This document shows, piece by piece, positions 41,935 to 54,222 of a stretch of 64,000 nucleotides of DNA. Position 1 is the first letter of the stretch, and each line of letters begins with the position of its first letter. Position numbers and translations under genes: made by a program. The DNA is from CSP1-4 sp963777975 (GTDB lineage Bacteria; Chloroflexota; Limnocylindria; Limnocylindrales; CSP1-4): positions 62,001-126,000 of the forward strand of contig CAVZSO010000002.1 in the NCBI GenBank assembly GCA_963777975.1, read 5' to 3'. The notes beneath the pieces were generated by a model. The model did no database searches and was not told the origin of the DNA. It saw only the letters and a program-made list of their open reading frames with translations.

Positions 41935-43002
41935 GTGAGCGATTTCGGCACGGTCGGTGCTGCGTTGCTGGCCGAGGAGTACGGCGTCTACACCGGCAAC
42001 GCGAATCCGGACCTGGCGCGCAAGATCTGCCGCTACCTGGGCAAGGAGCTCGGTGGCGCCGAGGTCTTCGAGTTCGCCAACGAGAACATCTTCACCAGGA
42101 TCCTCGACAACGTCCGCCAGAACGACGTCTACCTCGTTCAGCCGACGTGCAGCCCGGTCAACAAGTCGATCATGGAGCTGCTCATCATGCTCGACGCCTT
42201 CAAGCGTGCGAGCGCTGGCCGGATCACGGCCGTGGTGCCCTTCTACAGCTACGGCCGCTCGGACAAGAAGGACCAACCGCGCGTCCCCATCACGGCCCGC
42301 CTGATCGCCGACATGATCCAGGTCGCCGGCGCCGACCGCGTGCTGACCATGGACCTCCACCAGGGCCAGATCCAGGGCTTCTTCAACATCCCGGTCGACG
42401 AGCTGACCGCCGTCCACCTGTTGAGCAACTACTTCCGCCAGAAGCAGCTCGAGAACCTCGTGGTGGTCACCGACCTGGGCTTCGCCAAGCGCGCCCGGAC
42501 CTTCGCCGAGCTCCTCGACGCGCCCCTGGCGGTCATCGAGAAGCGCCGCGTCGGCAACCTCGATCGAGCCGAGCTGATGAACGTCATCGGCGAGGTCCGC
42601 GGCAAGCGGGCGATCATCGTCGACGACGAGATCGACACCGGCGGCACGCTCATGGAGGTCGTCCGCGCCCTGCAGCGCGAGGGCAGCGAGGAGATCTACG
42701 CCTGCGCCACGCACGGCGTGCTGTCTGATCCCGCGGTCGAGCGCATCCGTGACTCGGTGCTCCGCGAGGTCGTGGTCACCGACACCATCCCGCTGCCGCC
42801 GGCCAAGCGCATCGCCAAGATCAAGACGCTCTCGGTCGCGCCGCTCATCGGCGAGGCCATCCGCCGCATCCACCTCGGCCAGTCGGTCGGGGCGCTCTTC
42901 TCCAGCGAGATCGAGCTCGTCCAGGAGATGGTCCTCTGGGAGGATGGCGGCATGCGCACCATCACCGCCCGGCCGGAGCCAGCCGCGGTGACCAAGGCCT
43001 AG
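41935..43002 (+). CDS. prs: ribose-phosphate pyrophosphokinase
   Basis: Prs makes PRPP from ribose-5-phosphate and ATP for nucleotide and amino-acid synthesis. It has Y-T-G-N-A-N-P-D-L-A near the N-terminus, the flexible-loop F-Y-S-Y-G-R-S-D-K-K, D-L-H-Q-G-Q-I-Q-G-F-F and the PRPP motif V-D-D-E-I-D-T-G-G-T. About 355 residues; the extra ~20 C-terminal residues are not usual. A GTG at 41935 is chosen, placing the start 34 nt after gyrA. Confidence 0.95.
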   Translation: MSDFGTVGAALLAEEYGVYTGNANPDLARKICRYLGKELGGAEVFEFANENIFTRILDNVRQNDVYLVQPTCSPVNKSIMELLIMLDAFKRASAGRITAVVPFYSYGRSDKKDQPRVPITARLIADMIQVAGADRVLTMDLHQGQIQGFFNIPVDELTAVHLLSNYFRQKQLENLVVVTDLGFAKRARTFAELLDAPLAVIEKRRVGNLDRAELMNVIGEVRGKRAIIVDDEIDTGGTLMEVVRALQREGSEEIYACATHGVLSDPAVERIRDSVLREVVVTDTIPLPPAKRIAKIKTLSVAPLIGEAIRRIHLGQSVGALFSSEIELVQEMVLWEDGGMRTITARPEPAAVTKA

Positions 43003-43072
43003 CGCCGCGAACCCGATGATGAAGCCACACGGTGCCCGACCGACCGACCGACGAGGAGCAGGGGACCGACAC

Positions 43073-43300
43073 GTGAGCCTGAAGCTCTACCGACCGACCT
43101 CCGAGGGCCTGGCGCCGAGCCCGGTCCAGGAGCAGAACTGGCGGCGGCGCCTGCGCGCATCGCGCTGGAGCCCGGCGCCGCTGGCGAACCCCGAGGCGAC
43201 CGAGGTCAGCGGCGGCAGCGGCATCCTCTTCTTCGGTGGCTTGGGCCTGCTGACCTTCCTGATCATCGTCGGCGGCTCGCTCATCGGCCTCTGGTCCTGA
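43073..43300 (+). CDS. small C-terminally anchored membrane protein, unknown function
   Basis: The 75-residue protein begins V-S-L-K-L-Y-R-P-T and has a basic middle (N-W-R-R-R-L-R-A-S-R-W) and one C-terminal hydrophobic helix of about 22 residues (G-I-L-F-F-G-G-L-G-L-L-T-F-L). It lacks the SecE signature despite lying just before secA. A GTG start at 43073 is used. It may be a lineage-specific inner-membrane protein; not recognised. Confidence 0.6.
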   Translation: MSLKLYRPTSEGLAPSPVQEQNWRRRLRASRWSPAPLANPEATEVSGGSGILFFGGLGLLTFLIIVGGSLIGLWS

Positions 43301-43375
43301 CGCCGCCCAGCCGTCGAGCGCCCGATCGACCGCCAGCTGAGCGGCCGTCGCGTCGGGTCGCAGCGGACGGCGGCC

Positions 43376-43381
43376 TATACT
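43376..43381 (+). promoter_or_regulatory. -10 box TATACT of secA
   Basis: TATACT ends 10 nt before the secA ATG, so the mRNA should carry only a few leader bases and no ribosome-binding site. Confidence 0.5.
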
Positions 43382-43391
43382 TCTGGCTCCC

Positions 43392-46411
<3,020 letters not shown>

Positions 46412-46485
46412 CGCCTCCGCGGGCGACGACGTCCCGCTGACATCGGGTTTGTCGCGCTTTTCTTCGAAATTCTCGGCTCGACCCC

Positions 46486-46514
46486 TTGGCGTCGACCGAC
46501 CGCCTCCCTATACT
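46486..46514 (+). promoter_or_regulatory. promoter TTGGCG-N17-TATACT before the Cys-rich ORF and prfB
   Basis: The two boxes (46486-46491 and 46509-46514) stand 17 nt apart in the 204-bp gap after secA. The predicted start is near 46521, at the foot of a stem-loop. Confidence 0.6.
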
Positions 46515-46520
46515 CGGCGA

Positions 46521-46549
46521 AACACGCCGGAGGTTGCCCTTCCGGTGTT
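46521..46549 (+). other. 5'-end stem-loop of the Cys-rich/prfB transcript
   Basis: CCGGAGG (46527-46533) and CCTTCCGG (46538-46545) pair with one bulged T around a TTGC loop, flanked by AACA/TGTT pairing. It begins about where transcription should start, so it could stabilise the mRNA 5' end. Confidence 0.4.
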
Positions 46550-46615
46550 CGACACGCCCTCTTGGACGCGCGCCAGAAACGCAGCGTCGAGGGCCAGGGA
46601 GGAGCGAGGGATCGC

Positions 46616-46843
46616 TTGAAGTCGGGTGCCATCGACGACGAGCTCGTCGACCTGATCGCCTGTGAGCGCGATTGCCGTTCCTGCAGCTACGCCGCGTGGC
46701 TGGACTGCGACGGCAACTGCGGTCCCTGTCCTCACAACGGCTACTGCCCCTGCGTGAACCCCGTCGTCGCACGGAGCAAGACGGCCCTCCGCATCATCGA
46801 GCTGCGGCCGCTGCTCCTGCAGGACCTGCGCGGGCGAAGCTGA
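46616..46843 (+). CDS. Cys-rich mini-protein with eight clustered cysteines, unknown function
   Basis: About 75 residues, read from a TTG at 46616; a TTG at 46562 is also in frame and would add 18 residues. Cysteines are spaced C-x3-C-x2-C-x7-C-x3-C-x2-C-x5-C-x-C within about 32 residues, which fits a double metal-binding or iron-sulfur-type knuckle. The C-terminal third is a plain amphipathic helix (R-S-K-T-A-L-R-I-I-E-L-R). Its stop overlaps the prfB ATG by one base (TGATG), so it is translated just before prfB. No family was recognised. Confidence 0.6.
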   Translation: MKSGAIDDELVDLIACERDCRSCSYAAWLDCDGNCGPCPHNGYCPCVNPVVARSKTALRIIELRPLLLQDLRGRS

Positions 46844-47944
46844 TGGACGGCGCCGCCGTCCGCGAGCTCGTCGAGCGGATCCGAGCGACCTCGGGGCGGC
46901 TTTGACCTCGGGACGAAGACCGATCGCCTGAACGCGCTCGAAGAGGCGGCCGGGGCGCCCGACCTGTGGGACGACCCCAAGAACGCACAACGCGTGCTCC
47001 GTGAGGCCGACGGCCTGCGTGACGAGCTGGCCCTCTGGGGCGCCTTGCTGCAGCGCGCCGACGACCTCGACGAGATCGCCGAGCTGGCCCAGACCGACGC
47101 CGCCCTGGCCTCGGAGGTCGACGCCGAGGCGGATGCCCTGCGCGTCGATTACGAGCGGGAGCGGACGGCGCTCCTCTTCTCGGGGCCGTACGACGAGCGC
47201 AACGCGCTGTTGACCGTCAGCGCCGGCGCCGGGGGCACGGAGGCGACCGACTGGGCCGAGATGCTGCTGCGCATGTACTTGCGCTGGGCCGAGCGACACC
47301 GAGCCCAGACCGAGATCCTCGACCAGCTCGAGGGCGAGCAGGCCGGCATCAAGAGCGCGACCATCGCCGTCGATGGTCGCCGCGCCTACGGCTGGCTGCG
47401 CGCCGAGCGCGGGGTCCATCGCCTGGTGCGCATCAGCCCCTACGACGCGCAGAAGCGTCGGCAGACGACCTTCGCGCTGATCGAGGTCGTGCCCGAGGTC
47501 GAGGACGACGTCGAGGTCGAGATCAACCCCGACGACCTGCGCATCGATACCTATCGCGCGACCGGCGCCGGCGGGCAGCACGTCAACAAGACCGACTCAG
47601 CGGTGCGCATCACGCACCTGCCGAGCGGCATCGTCTCGCAGAGCCAGAACGAACGCTCGCAGATGCAGAACCGCGAGACGGCCATGAAGATCCTGCGCGC
47701 GCGGCTCCTGGAGCGTGCCCTCGAGGAGCGAGAGCGCGAGATGGCGGCCATCCGGGGCGAGCACGTCGAGGCCGGCTGGGGCAACCAGATCCGCTCGTAC
47801 GTCCTGCACCCGTACCAGATGGTCAAGGACCACCGCACGGAATTCGAGACCAGCGACACGGGCGGCGTCCTCGACGGCGACCTGGACGCGTTCATGCAGG
47901 CCGAGCTGGAGCGGCTGGCGACGCAGACCGAAGAGGTCGCCTAG
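46843..47944 (+). CDS. prfB: peptide chain release factor 2, with programmed +1 frameshift
   Basis: RF2 reads UAA/UGA. The first 20 codons end at an in-frame TGA (46903-46905) in the context GGGG-n3-CTT-TGA-C, and the protein continues in the +1 frame from GAC (about 366 residues in total). The anticodon-mimic loop is R-I-S-P-Y-D (SPF type) and the hydrolysis loop is G-A-G-G-Q-H-V-N. This is the classic autoregulatory frameshift: low RF2 lets the ribosome slip at the UGA. The stop overlaps the next GTG (TAGTG). Confidence 0.96.
46894..46906 (+). promoter_or_regulatory. prfB programmed frameshift site
   Basis: GGGG at 46893-46896 acts as an internal Shine-Dalgarno three bases ahead of CTT, followed by TGA and C. 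This is the arrangement conserved in RF2 genes of most bacteria, and is therefore not a sequencing error like the other frame breaks here. Confidence 0.9.
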
Positions 47945-48938
47945 TGTCGTCCGGCCCGTCGGGGGCGACCGCCGTCGGCCGGCCGGACGCCGGCGGACCG
48001 CAGGCGGTCGCGATCCGCGCCATGAACATGGACGACCTGCCGGCGTGTGCGGACGTCTTCTACCTCGCGCTCGACAGGCTCAGCGAGACCCGCCACGAGG
48101 CGCCGTCGCCGCGCAACGAGGCCAGCCTGCTGCGGCTCTACGCTCGGCTCGTGGCCAGCCACCCGGCGGGCAGTGCCGTGGCGGAGCTCGACGGACGGAT
48201 CATCGGCTTCGGCATCGCCGTGGAACGCGAACGGAGCTGGTTCCTGGGTTTCCTGTTCGTGGAACCGGCCTCGCAGGCGAGCGGCATCGGCCGGCGGTTG
48301 TTGGAGCGGATCCTGCCAGCGTCCGGCGTCGACGCCTGGGTGTCCACCGGCGGCAGCCTGGCCACCTGCGCGGAGGCCATCCAGCCGATCGCGACCGGGT
48401 TGTACGCGTCGCTCGGGATGCGGCCGCGCGACGCGATCTACCTGCTGGTCGGCACGCCTCGGGCGGACGCCCTGCGGCCGCTGCCGCCGACCGTCGAGGG
48501 CGTCCCGTTCGAGCGACTGGAGTCGTCGCTCGGTGCCGCACTGGCTGGACGAGGTGCTGGCATCGCTCGACCTGGCGGCGGTCGGCCACCGTCGTCCGAT
48601 CGACCACCGCGACGATCGCGCCGAGGGTCGCCAGGGGGTCGTCTTCCGCGATCGCGGCGACGGCCACGCGCTGGGGTATGGCTACGTCCAACCGAGCGGT
48701 CGGCATCGGGCCGGCCTACGCGATCGAGCCCGAGCTCCTCGAGGGCTTCATCGGCGACCTCATCGGACGCGTCCGGCCGGCGGGCGCCTGGCAGCTCGTG
48801 GTGCCCGGCGCATCGGCCGCCATGCCGGCCCTGCTCCGTGCTGGCCTGCGCTTCGACGAGCCGCCCATCATCTATTGCGCCACGGCGCCGAACCTGGCGG
48901 TCGAGGGCTACCTGCTGCGGAGCTACGCGCTACCGTAG
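47944..48938 (+). CDS. double-GNAT acetyltransferase-like protein, two frameshifts
   Basis: The N-terminal half is a GNAT fold with L-G-F-L-F-V-E-P-A and the acetyl-CoA loop Q-A-S-G-I-G-R-R-L-L near residue 115. After frame changes near 48530 and 48695 the second half contains G-Y-G-Y-V-Q-P-S and a further GNAT-like V-V-P-G-A segment ending Y-L-L-R-S-Y-A-L-P. Two GNAT units in one chain of about 330 residues are plausible. The acceptor substrate is unknown. GTG start overlaps the prfB stop by one base. Confidence 0.65.
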
Positions 48939-49024
48939 GCGGGTCGAACGCCCGCCGGCATCACCGGCTTCAGCGTGGGCGACGGCAGATCGTCCAACCT
49001 GCGCCAGGGAGGTCCGCTGCCTGC

Positions 49025-51451
49025 ATGGTCGAACACGCCAGGGTGGTCGTCATCGGCGGCGGCGTCGGCGGCACGAGCGTGGCCTACCACCTGGCGGAGC
49101 TCGGCTGGACGGACGTCGTGCTGCTCGACCGGGCGGGCCTGACGAGCGGCTCGACCTTCCACTCGGCAGGCCTCGTCGGGCAGCTGCGCAGCACCACGAC
49201 GCTGACGCGGATGATGATGTACGGCGCCGACCTCTATCGCCGACTGACGGCTGAGACCGGCGTCGACGTCTCGTGGCACGAGGTCGGCTCGTTGCGATTG
49301 GCCTCGACGCCGGCGCGCTTCGAGGAGCTGCAGCGCCAGGTCGGCTGGGCGCGGACCTTCGGGTTGCCGCTCGAGCTCGTCACGACCGAGGAGGCGCACC
49401 GGCGCTTCCCGCTGATGGACCCGATCGGCGTCCTGGGCGCCGTCTTCCTGCCGACCGATGGCTGGCTGGACCCGTCGAACCTGGCCCTCGCCATGGCCGC
49501 CGGTGCCAGGGCTCGCGGCGTGCGGATCCTGACCGAGCATCGCGTCATCGGCATCGATGTCGATGGTGGCCGCGTCCGCGGTGTGACCACCGATCGAGCC
49601 ACGTTCTCGACGGAGGTCGTCGTCAACGCCGGCGGCATCTTCGCGCCGGAGATCGGTCGCCTGGCAGGGATCACCGTGCCGATCATCCCGATGGCCCACC
49701 AATACCTGCTGACGAAGCCGATCGAGGGCGTCACGGCCGACCTGCCGACGATGCGCGACCCCGACAACCTGGTCTACTTCCGCGAGGAGACCGGCGGCTT
49801 GTGCATGGGTGGCTACGAACGCGACCCGGACCCCTGGTCGCTCGACGGCGTGCCAGCCGACTTCAACGGCAAGCTGCTGCCGCCCGATTGGCCGCGCTTC
49901 GCGCCGATCATGGAGGGCGCCGTCCGGCGCGTGCCGGCGATCGCCGACGCCGAGGTCACCAGGCTCATCAACGGGCCTGAAGCCTTCACGCCCGACAACG
50001 AGTTCATCCTCGGTGAGTCGGCCGTGCGGGGGTTCTTCGTGGCCGCCGGCTTCTGCGCCCACGGCATCGCGGGCGCCGGTGGCATCGGCCAGCAGCTCGC
50101 GCAATGGATCGTCACCGGTGAGCCGGAGCTGGACCTCTGGAAGATGGACATCCGCCGCTTCGGCAGCCAATACGGATCGCAGGCCTACACGCTCGCGCGC
50201 TCGTACGAGAACTACGCCACCTACTACGACATCCACTATCCCAACGAGGAGCGCCTGGCCGGTCGGCCGCTGCGCGTCTCGCCCGCCTACGAGCCGTTGA
50301 CCGCGCTGGGCGCCGTGTTCGGCGAGAAGTCGGGCTGGGAACGGCCGAACTGGTTCACGAGCAACGAGGCGGCCGGTGACGAGGCCCTGCGACCACGTGG
50401 CTGGGCAGGCCAGCATTGGTCGCCCGCCATCGGGGCCGAGGCCATGGCGACCCGGACCACCGCCGCTCTCTTCGACGAGTCGAGCTTCGCCAAGATCGAG
50501 GTCTCGGGGGCTGGCGCACTGGCATGCCTCGAGCATCTCTGCGCCAACTCGATGGACCGGCCCATCGGCAGCGTGACCTACACCCAGATGCTCAACACCC
50601 GCGGCGGCATCGAGTGCGACTTCACGGTCAGTCGCCTGGCGGACGATCGATTCCTGATCGTGACCGGCACGGCCTTCGGGAACCACGACCTGGGCTGGAT
50701 CCGCGCCCACCTGCCGGAGGACGGTACGGTCCGCGTCGTCGACGTGACATCGAGCCGCGCGTGCTTCGGGCTGTGGGGGCCGCTGGCCCGGGAGATCCTG
50801 GCACCGCTCACCAGGTCCGACCTCTCCAACGAGGCCTTTCCCTACCTGACGGCGCAGGAGATCCACGTCGGCAACGTGCCGGTGCTCGCGCTTCGCGTGA
50901 CGTATGTCGGCGAGCTCGGCTGGGAGCTCTACGCTCCGACCGAGTACGGCCGCGGGCTGTGGGAGGCGATCTGGGCGGCAGGGGCACCGCGGGGCATGCT
51001 CGCGGGCGGCTACCGGGCCATCGACGCCCTGCGGCTGGAGAAGGGCTACCGTGCGTGGGCGGCCGACATCACGCCCGAGGAGTCGCCCGATGAGGCCGGC
51101 CTCGGGTTCGCCGTGCGCGCCGACAAGGCCATCGACTTCATCGGTCGCGAGGCGCTGCTCGCTCGCAAGGCCGAGGGCAAGCGACGCCGCCTGGCCTGCC
51201 TCGTCCTCGACGACCCACGGTCGGTCACGCTGGGCAACGAGCCCGTGCGCATCGACGGCGCCATCGTCGGGCGGGTGACGTCGGGCGGTTACGGCTACGC
51301 CGTCGGCCGCAGCATCGCCTTCGCCTACCTGCCGCCCGAGGCTGCCGTCGTCGGGCAGCGCGGCGAGATCGACGTCTTCGGGGTCTGGGTCGGCGCCGAG
51401 GTCGTGCGGGAGCCTCTGTGGGACCCCAAGGGCGAGCGGATCCGGGCATGA
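49025..51451 (+). CDS. dimethylglycine/sarcosine dehydrogenase-type flavoprotein with GcvT domain (copy 1)
   Basis: 808 residues with an intact frame. The N-terminal DAO domain has V-V-V-I-G-G-G-V-G-G-T-S (FAD dinucleotide motif) and S-T-F-H-S-A-G-L, where the His matches the residue that covalently binds FAD in mammalian DMGDH. The second half is an FAO_M linker plus GcvT aminomethyltransferase domain (N-T-R-G-G-I-E-C-D-F-T-V with the folate-site Asp; Y-V-G-E-L-G-W-E-L-Y; L-R-L-E-K-G-Y-R). Such enzymes oxidise N-methyl amino acids and pass the one-carbon unit to tetrahydrofolate. ATG at 49025; an ORF reading back into the GNAT gene is artefactual. Confidence 0.88.
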   Translation: MVEHARVVVIGGGVGGTSVAYHLAELGWTDVVLLDRAGLTSGSTFHSAGLVGQLRSTTTLTRMMMYGADLYRRLTAETGVDVSWHEVGSLRLASTPARFEELQRQVGWARTFGLPLELVTTEEAHRRFPLMDPIGVLGAVFLPTDGWLDPSNLALAMAAGARARGVRILTEHRVIGIDVDGGRVRGVTTDRATFSTEVVVNAGGIFAPEIGRLAGITVPIIPMAHQYLLTKPIEGVTADLPTMRDPDNLVYFREETGGLCMGGYERDPDPWSLDGVPADFNGKLLPPDWPRFAPIMEGAVRRVPAIADAEVTRLINGPEAFTPDNEFILGESAVRGFFVAAGFCAHGIAGAGGIGQQLAQWIVTGEPELDLWKMDIRRFGSQYGSQAYTLARSYENYATYYDIHYPNEERLAGRPLRVSPAYEPLTALGAVFGEKSGWERPNWFTSNEAAGDEALRPRGWAGQHWSPAIGAEAMATRTTAALFDESSFAKIEVSGAGALACLEHLCANSMDRPIGSVTYTQMLNTRGGIECDFTVSRLADDRFLIVTGTAFGNHDLGWIRAHLPEDGTVRVVDVTSSRACFGLWGPLAREILAPLTRSDLSNEAFPYLTAQEIHVGNVPVLALRVTYVGELGWELYAPTEYGRGLWEAIWAAGAPRGMLAGGYRAIDALRLEKGYRAWAADITPEESPDEAGLGFAVRADKAIDFIGREALLARKAEGKRRRLACLVLDDPRSVTLGNEPVRIDGAIVGRVTSGGYGYAVGRSIAFAYLPPEAAVVGQRGEIDVFGVWVGAEVVREPLWDPKGERIRA

Positions 51452-52293
51452 ACGAGGAGGCCGGATTCGGAGCCCAGTGGAGCGCCGCTCGCCGGCTTGG
51501 GTCGGATGCGGAGCTACGCGGCTGGCTCGATCTGGCGCTGCGCCTGTGCGATCGGGCGGATGCGATGGCGCTGGAGCACTTCCGTCATGACCTGGAGATC
51601 GTGGCCAAGCCCGACCGATCGTTCGTGACCCAGGCCGACAAGGCCATCGAGCGCTATCTCCGGGAAGCCATCGCGGATGCCCATCCGGACCACGGCCTGA
51701 TCGGCGAGGAGGAGGGCACCGATGGCGCCGGCGCGTCCGTCCGCTGGTACATCGACCCGATCGACGGCACCCACAACTTCATGCGCGGCGTGCCGCTCTT
51801 CGGGACGCTCCTGGGCATCGAGCGCGATGGCGAGATGCAGGTCGGCGTCATCAGCGCGCCGGCTCTGCGCGAGCGCTGGTTCGCGTGGCGTGGTGGCGGG
51901 GCCTGGGCCAGCGGCTCGGCCGGCCTGGCGCCGGGCGAGCGACGGCCGATCCGAACGTCACGGCTCGATCGCCTCGAGGTCTCGCAGATCCTCTACAGCT
52001 CACCGACCGACATCGAGCCCTATGCGCCCGGCTTCCGGGCGCTCGTGGCGCGGGCCTGGCGAGACCGCGGCTTCGGCGACTTCTGGGGCTATGCGCTCGT
52101 CGCCGAGGGCGCCGCCGAGGCGATGATCGAGGTCGGGATGAACGCCTGGGATCTGGCCGGGCCGCTGATGATCATCGAGGAGGCCGGCGGGCGGGTGACC
52201 GACTTCAGCGGCGTCCGCTCGATCCATGAACGGACGATGCTGGCCACCAACGGCTTCCTGCACGAGGAGATCCTGGCCGCCCTGCCCGGTTGA
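51448..52293 (+). CDS. inositol-monophosphatase-family enzyme (histidinol-phosphatase-like)
   Basis: The 281-residue protein has the metal-binding motif Y-I-D-P-I-D-G-T-H-N-F (about residue 105), G-E-E-E-G before it and W-D-L-A-G-P-L near residue 225. This Li+-sensitive, Mg2+-dependent family includes inositol monophosphatase, HisN and 3'-phosphoadenosine phosphatases. The ATGA overlap with the preceding dehydrogenase ties it to the flavoprotein rather than to histidine biosynthesis, since no his genes are near. The substrate may be a phosphorylated amine; that is inference. Confidence 0.85.
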   Translation: MNEEAGFGAQWSAARRLGSDAELRGWLDLALRLCDRADAMALEHFRHDLEIVAKPDRSFVTQADKAIERYLREAIADAHPDHGLIGEEEGTDGAGASVRWYIDPIDGTHNFMRGVPLFGTLLGIERDGEMQVGVISAPALRERWFAWRGGGAWASGSAGLAPGERRPIRTSRLDRLEVSQILYSSPTDIEPYAPGFRALVARAWRDRGFGDFWGYALVAEGAAEAMIEVGMNAWDLAGPLMIIEEAGGRVTDFSGVRSIHERTMLATNGFLHEEILAALPG

Positions 52294-52369
52294 CGGCCTC
52301 GTCGATCGGTGGGCCTGGCCGCCGGGTCCGGCACGAACGATCGACCGCACCGGACCGCACATTTCCCCA

Positions 52370-52399
52370 TTGACGCCGGCATCGAGCCGTTCGTAGACT
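52370..52399 (+). promoter_or_regulatory. sigma-70-type promoter of the permease operon
   Basis: TTGACG (52370-52375), 18-nt spacer, TAGACT (52394-52399). A GC-rich leader of about 95 nt follows, ending with GAGGAGG before clustered GTG/ATG starts. No known riboswitch was recognised in the leader. Confidence 0.6.
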
Positions 52400-52499
52400 C
52401 GCGCATCGCTCGCCGCCGAGAGGGACGGCCTGCGAGCGTGTCCCCGCGTTCTCCGTTCGGTGGATCCCCGCGAAGACCCAGCGGGGGGTTGAGGAGGAT

Positions 52500-54141
52500 G
52501 TGACCCGTGACCATGGACCACGACGCGACAGGTCGCCAAGGACGACGCCCATCTCGAGATCGCTGGGCATCAAGCCACAGCTCAAGCGCACGCTCGGCTT
52601 CATGTCGGTCTTCGCCGTCGCCTTCAGCTACATCTCGGTCTCGACCGGCACCTTCACCAACCAGGCGGTCGGCTACGGCGTCGGCGGGCCGGCGACCGTC
52701 ATGTGGGCCTGGTTCATGGTCATCATCGGCCAGTCGTTCGTGGCGCTCAACTTCGCCGAGCTGTCGAGCCACTTCCCGGTCGCCGGCTCGATCTACCAGT
52801 GGTCGAAGCGACTCTCGCATCGAACGCTGGGCTGGTTCACCGGCTGGATCTACTTCTGGGCCGGGGTGGTCACCGTCACGGCCGTGGCGGCGACCGTGCC
52901 ACTCGTCCTTTCGACGATCTTCCCCGAGACCATCAAGCTCGCCGACCCCTCGCCCATCCCGACCATGGACATGCAGTCCTTCCTGGGCATCATCACGCTC
53001 ATCATCTCGACCCTCATCAACATCGCGGGCACGCGCATCCTGGCCTTCATCAACAACATCGGCGTCGTGGCCGAGATCCTGGGCATGCTCGTCTTCGCGC
53101 TCATCCTGCTGTTCTTCTTCAACCACCAGCCGATCTAGCGTCGTGATGGACACCTCGTTCACGACCGATCTCGCCGGCGGGAGCTTCCCGGCCGTCTTCC
53201 TGGTCGGTGCGTTGATGGCCTTGTTCGTGGTCTACGGTTTCGACACGGCGGGGACGTTCGGCGAGGAGACCGTCGATGCGGCTCGACGAGCACCGCGCGG
53301 CGTGCTCGCGGCGATCTGGATCTCCGGCATCATCGGTGCCATCTTCCTGCTCGCGGTGACGCTCTCGTTCAAGGACATGAACGCGGCCATCACCGAGGCC
53401 CAGGCCTTCGGCTTCCCGATCGCCACGACATTGAAGGAGAACCTGAGCGGCACGCTCGTCGGCAACCTGACCTTCGGCGACCTCTACCTCTTCGTCATCC
53501 TCATCGCGGTCTTCGTCTGCACGCTGGCCATCCAGGGCGCCACGACCCGCCTGATGTTCTCGATGGGCCGGGACGAGCGGATGCCGTTCGGCAAGACGTG
53601 GGGCCATGTCAACGGGAGCTTGAAGACGCCGGCCAATGCCGCGATCGCGGTGGCCGTCCTGGCCGCCATCCCGCTCATCCTGACCGGCGCCGGCAGCGCG
53701 GCCATCCTGGCCATCGCGGCGACGGGCTTGATCTACTTCAGCTACTTCCTCTGCAACATCGGCGTGCTCGTCGCGCGCCGGCGCGGCTTCCCGCACCAGC
53801 CAGCACCGTTCTCGCTCGGGCGGTGGGGCATGCTCATCAACATCCTGGCCCTCGTCTGGGGCGCCGTGATGATCATCAACATCGGCCTCTGGACCGACGA
53901 GGCGCTCTTCGGCGTGTTCGGCAACGACCTGCGCATGATCTGGACCAACCCGTTCATCAACGACTTCCTGAAGTTCCAGGGCAATGTCCTGACCGGTCTG
54001 CCGCACTGGCCGGTCTTCGAGACCGTGCTCGGGGTCATCCTCCTGGTCGGCATCCTCTACTACCTCGCGGTCGAGCGCGGCAAGGTCGACAAGCAGCAGG
54101 TCGTGGCCGACGAGGTGACCGGCGAGGCGGTCATCGGCTAA
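52500..54141 (+). CDS. APC-superfamily amino-acid/amine permease, frameshifted
   Basis: Twelve or so membrane helices with the APC start L-K-R-T-L-G-F-M-S-V-F-A-V-A-F-S-Y and Y-G-V-G-G-P-A-T, then G-F-D-T-A-G-T-F-G-E-E-T near the middle. The frame breaks near 53135 (between helices 5 and 6), and the N-terminal 20 codons also shift between frames, so the exact start is unsure (GTG 52500, GTG 52507 or ATG 52513, all after a GAGGAGG). Family members import basic amino acids, GABA or choline-like amines. The next gene is a choline-kinase-like enzyme. Confidence 0.8.
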
Positions 54142-54168
54142 GGCTCGAGCCATCATCCCGACGTCCGT

Positions 54169-54198
54169 GACGGCGCGGCGAGCGATCGCCGCGCCGTC
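54169..54198 (+). terminator. 12-bp perfect hairpin between permease and phosphotransferase
   Basis: GACGGCGCGGCG and its exact complement are separated by a 6-base loop (AGCGAT). There is no U-tract, so it may act as an attenuator or RNA-processing/stability site lowering expression of the downstream genes. Confidence 0.4.
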
Positions 54199-54222
54199 CG
54201 ATTCCGCGACCATGAGGCCGTC

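Noticed and set aside
39345..41951. 868-residue open frame on the minus strand across gyrA
   Set aside because: It mirrors the GC-rich third-codon bias of the intact gyrA on the other strand; no family features, no ribosome-binding site.
43073..43300. SecE assignment for the small membrane protein before secA
   Set aside because: The hydrophobic helix is at the C-terminus as in SecE, but the conserved amphipathic W-P/E-x-K region is missing.
48047..51451. 1134-residue frame fusing GNAT and flavoprotein
   Set aside because: The upstream third is in the wrong frame for GNAT except over a short piece; the flavoprotein has its own ATG at 49025, so the join is due to indels and chance.
52400..52499. 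Riboswitch in the permease leader
   Set aside because: The leader is GC-rich and long enough, but I found no conserved core of guanidine, glycine or other known classes.
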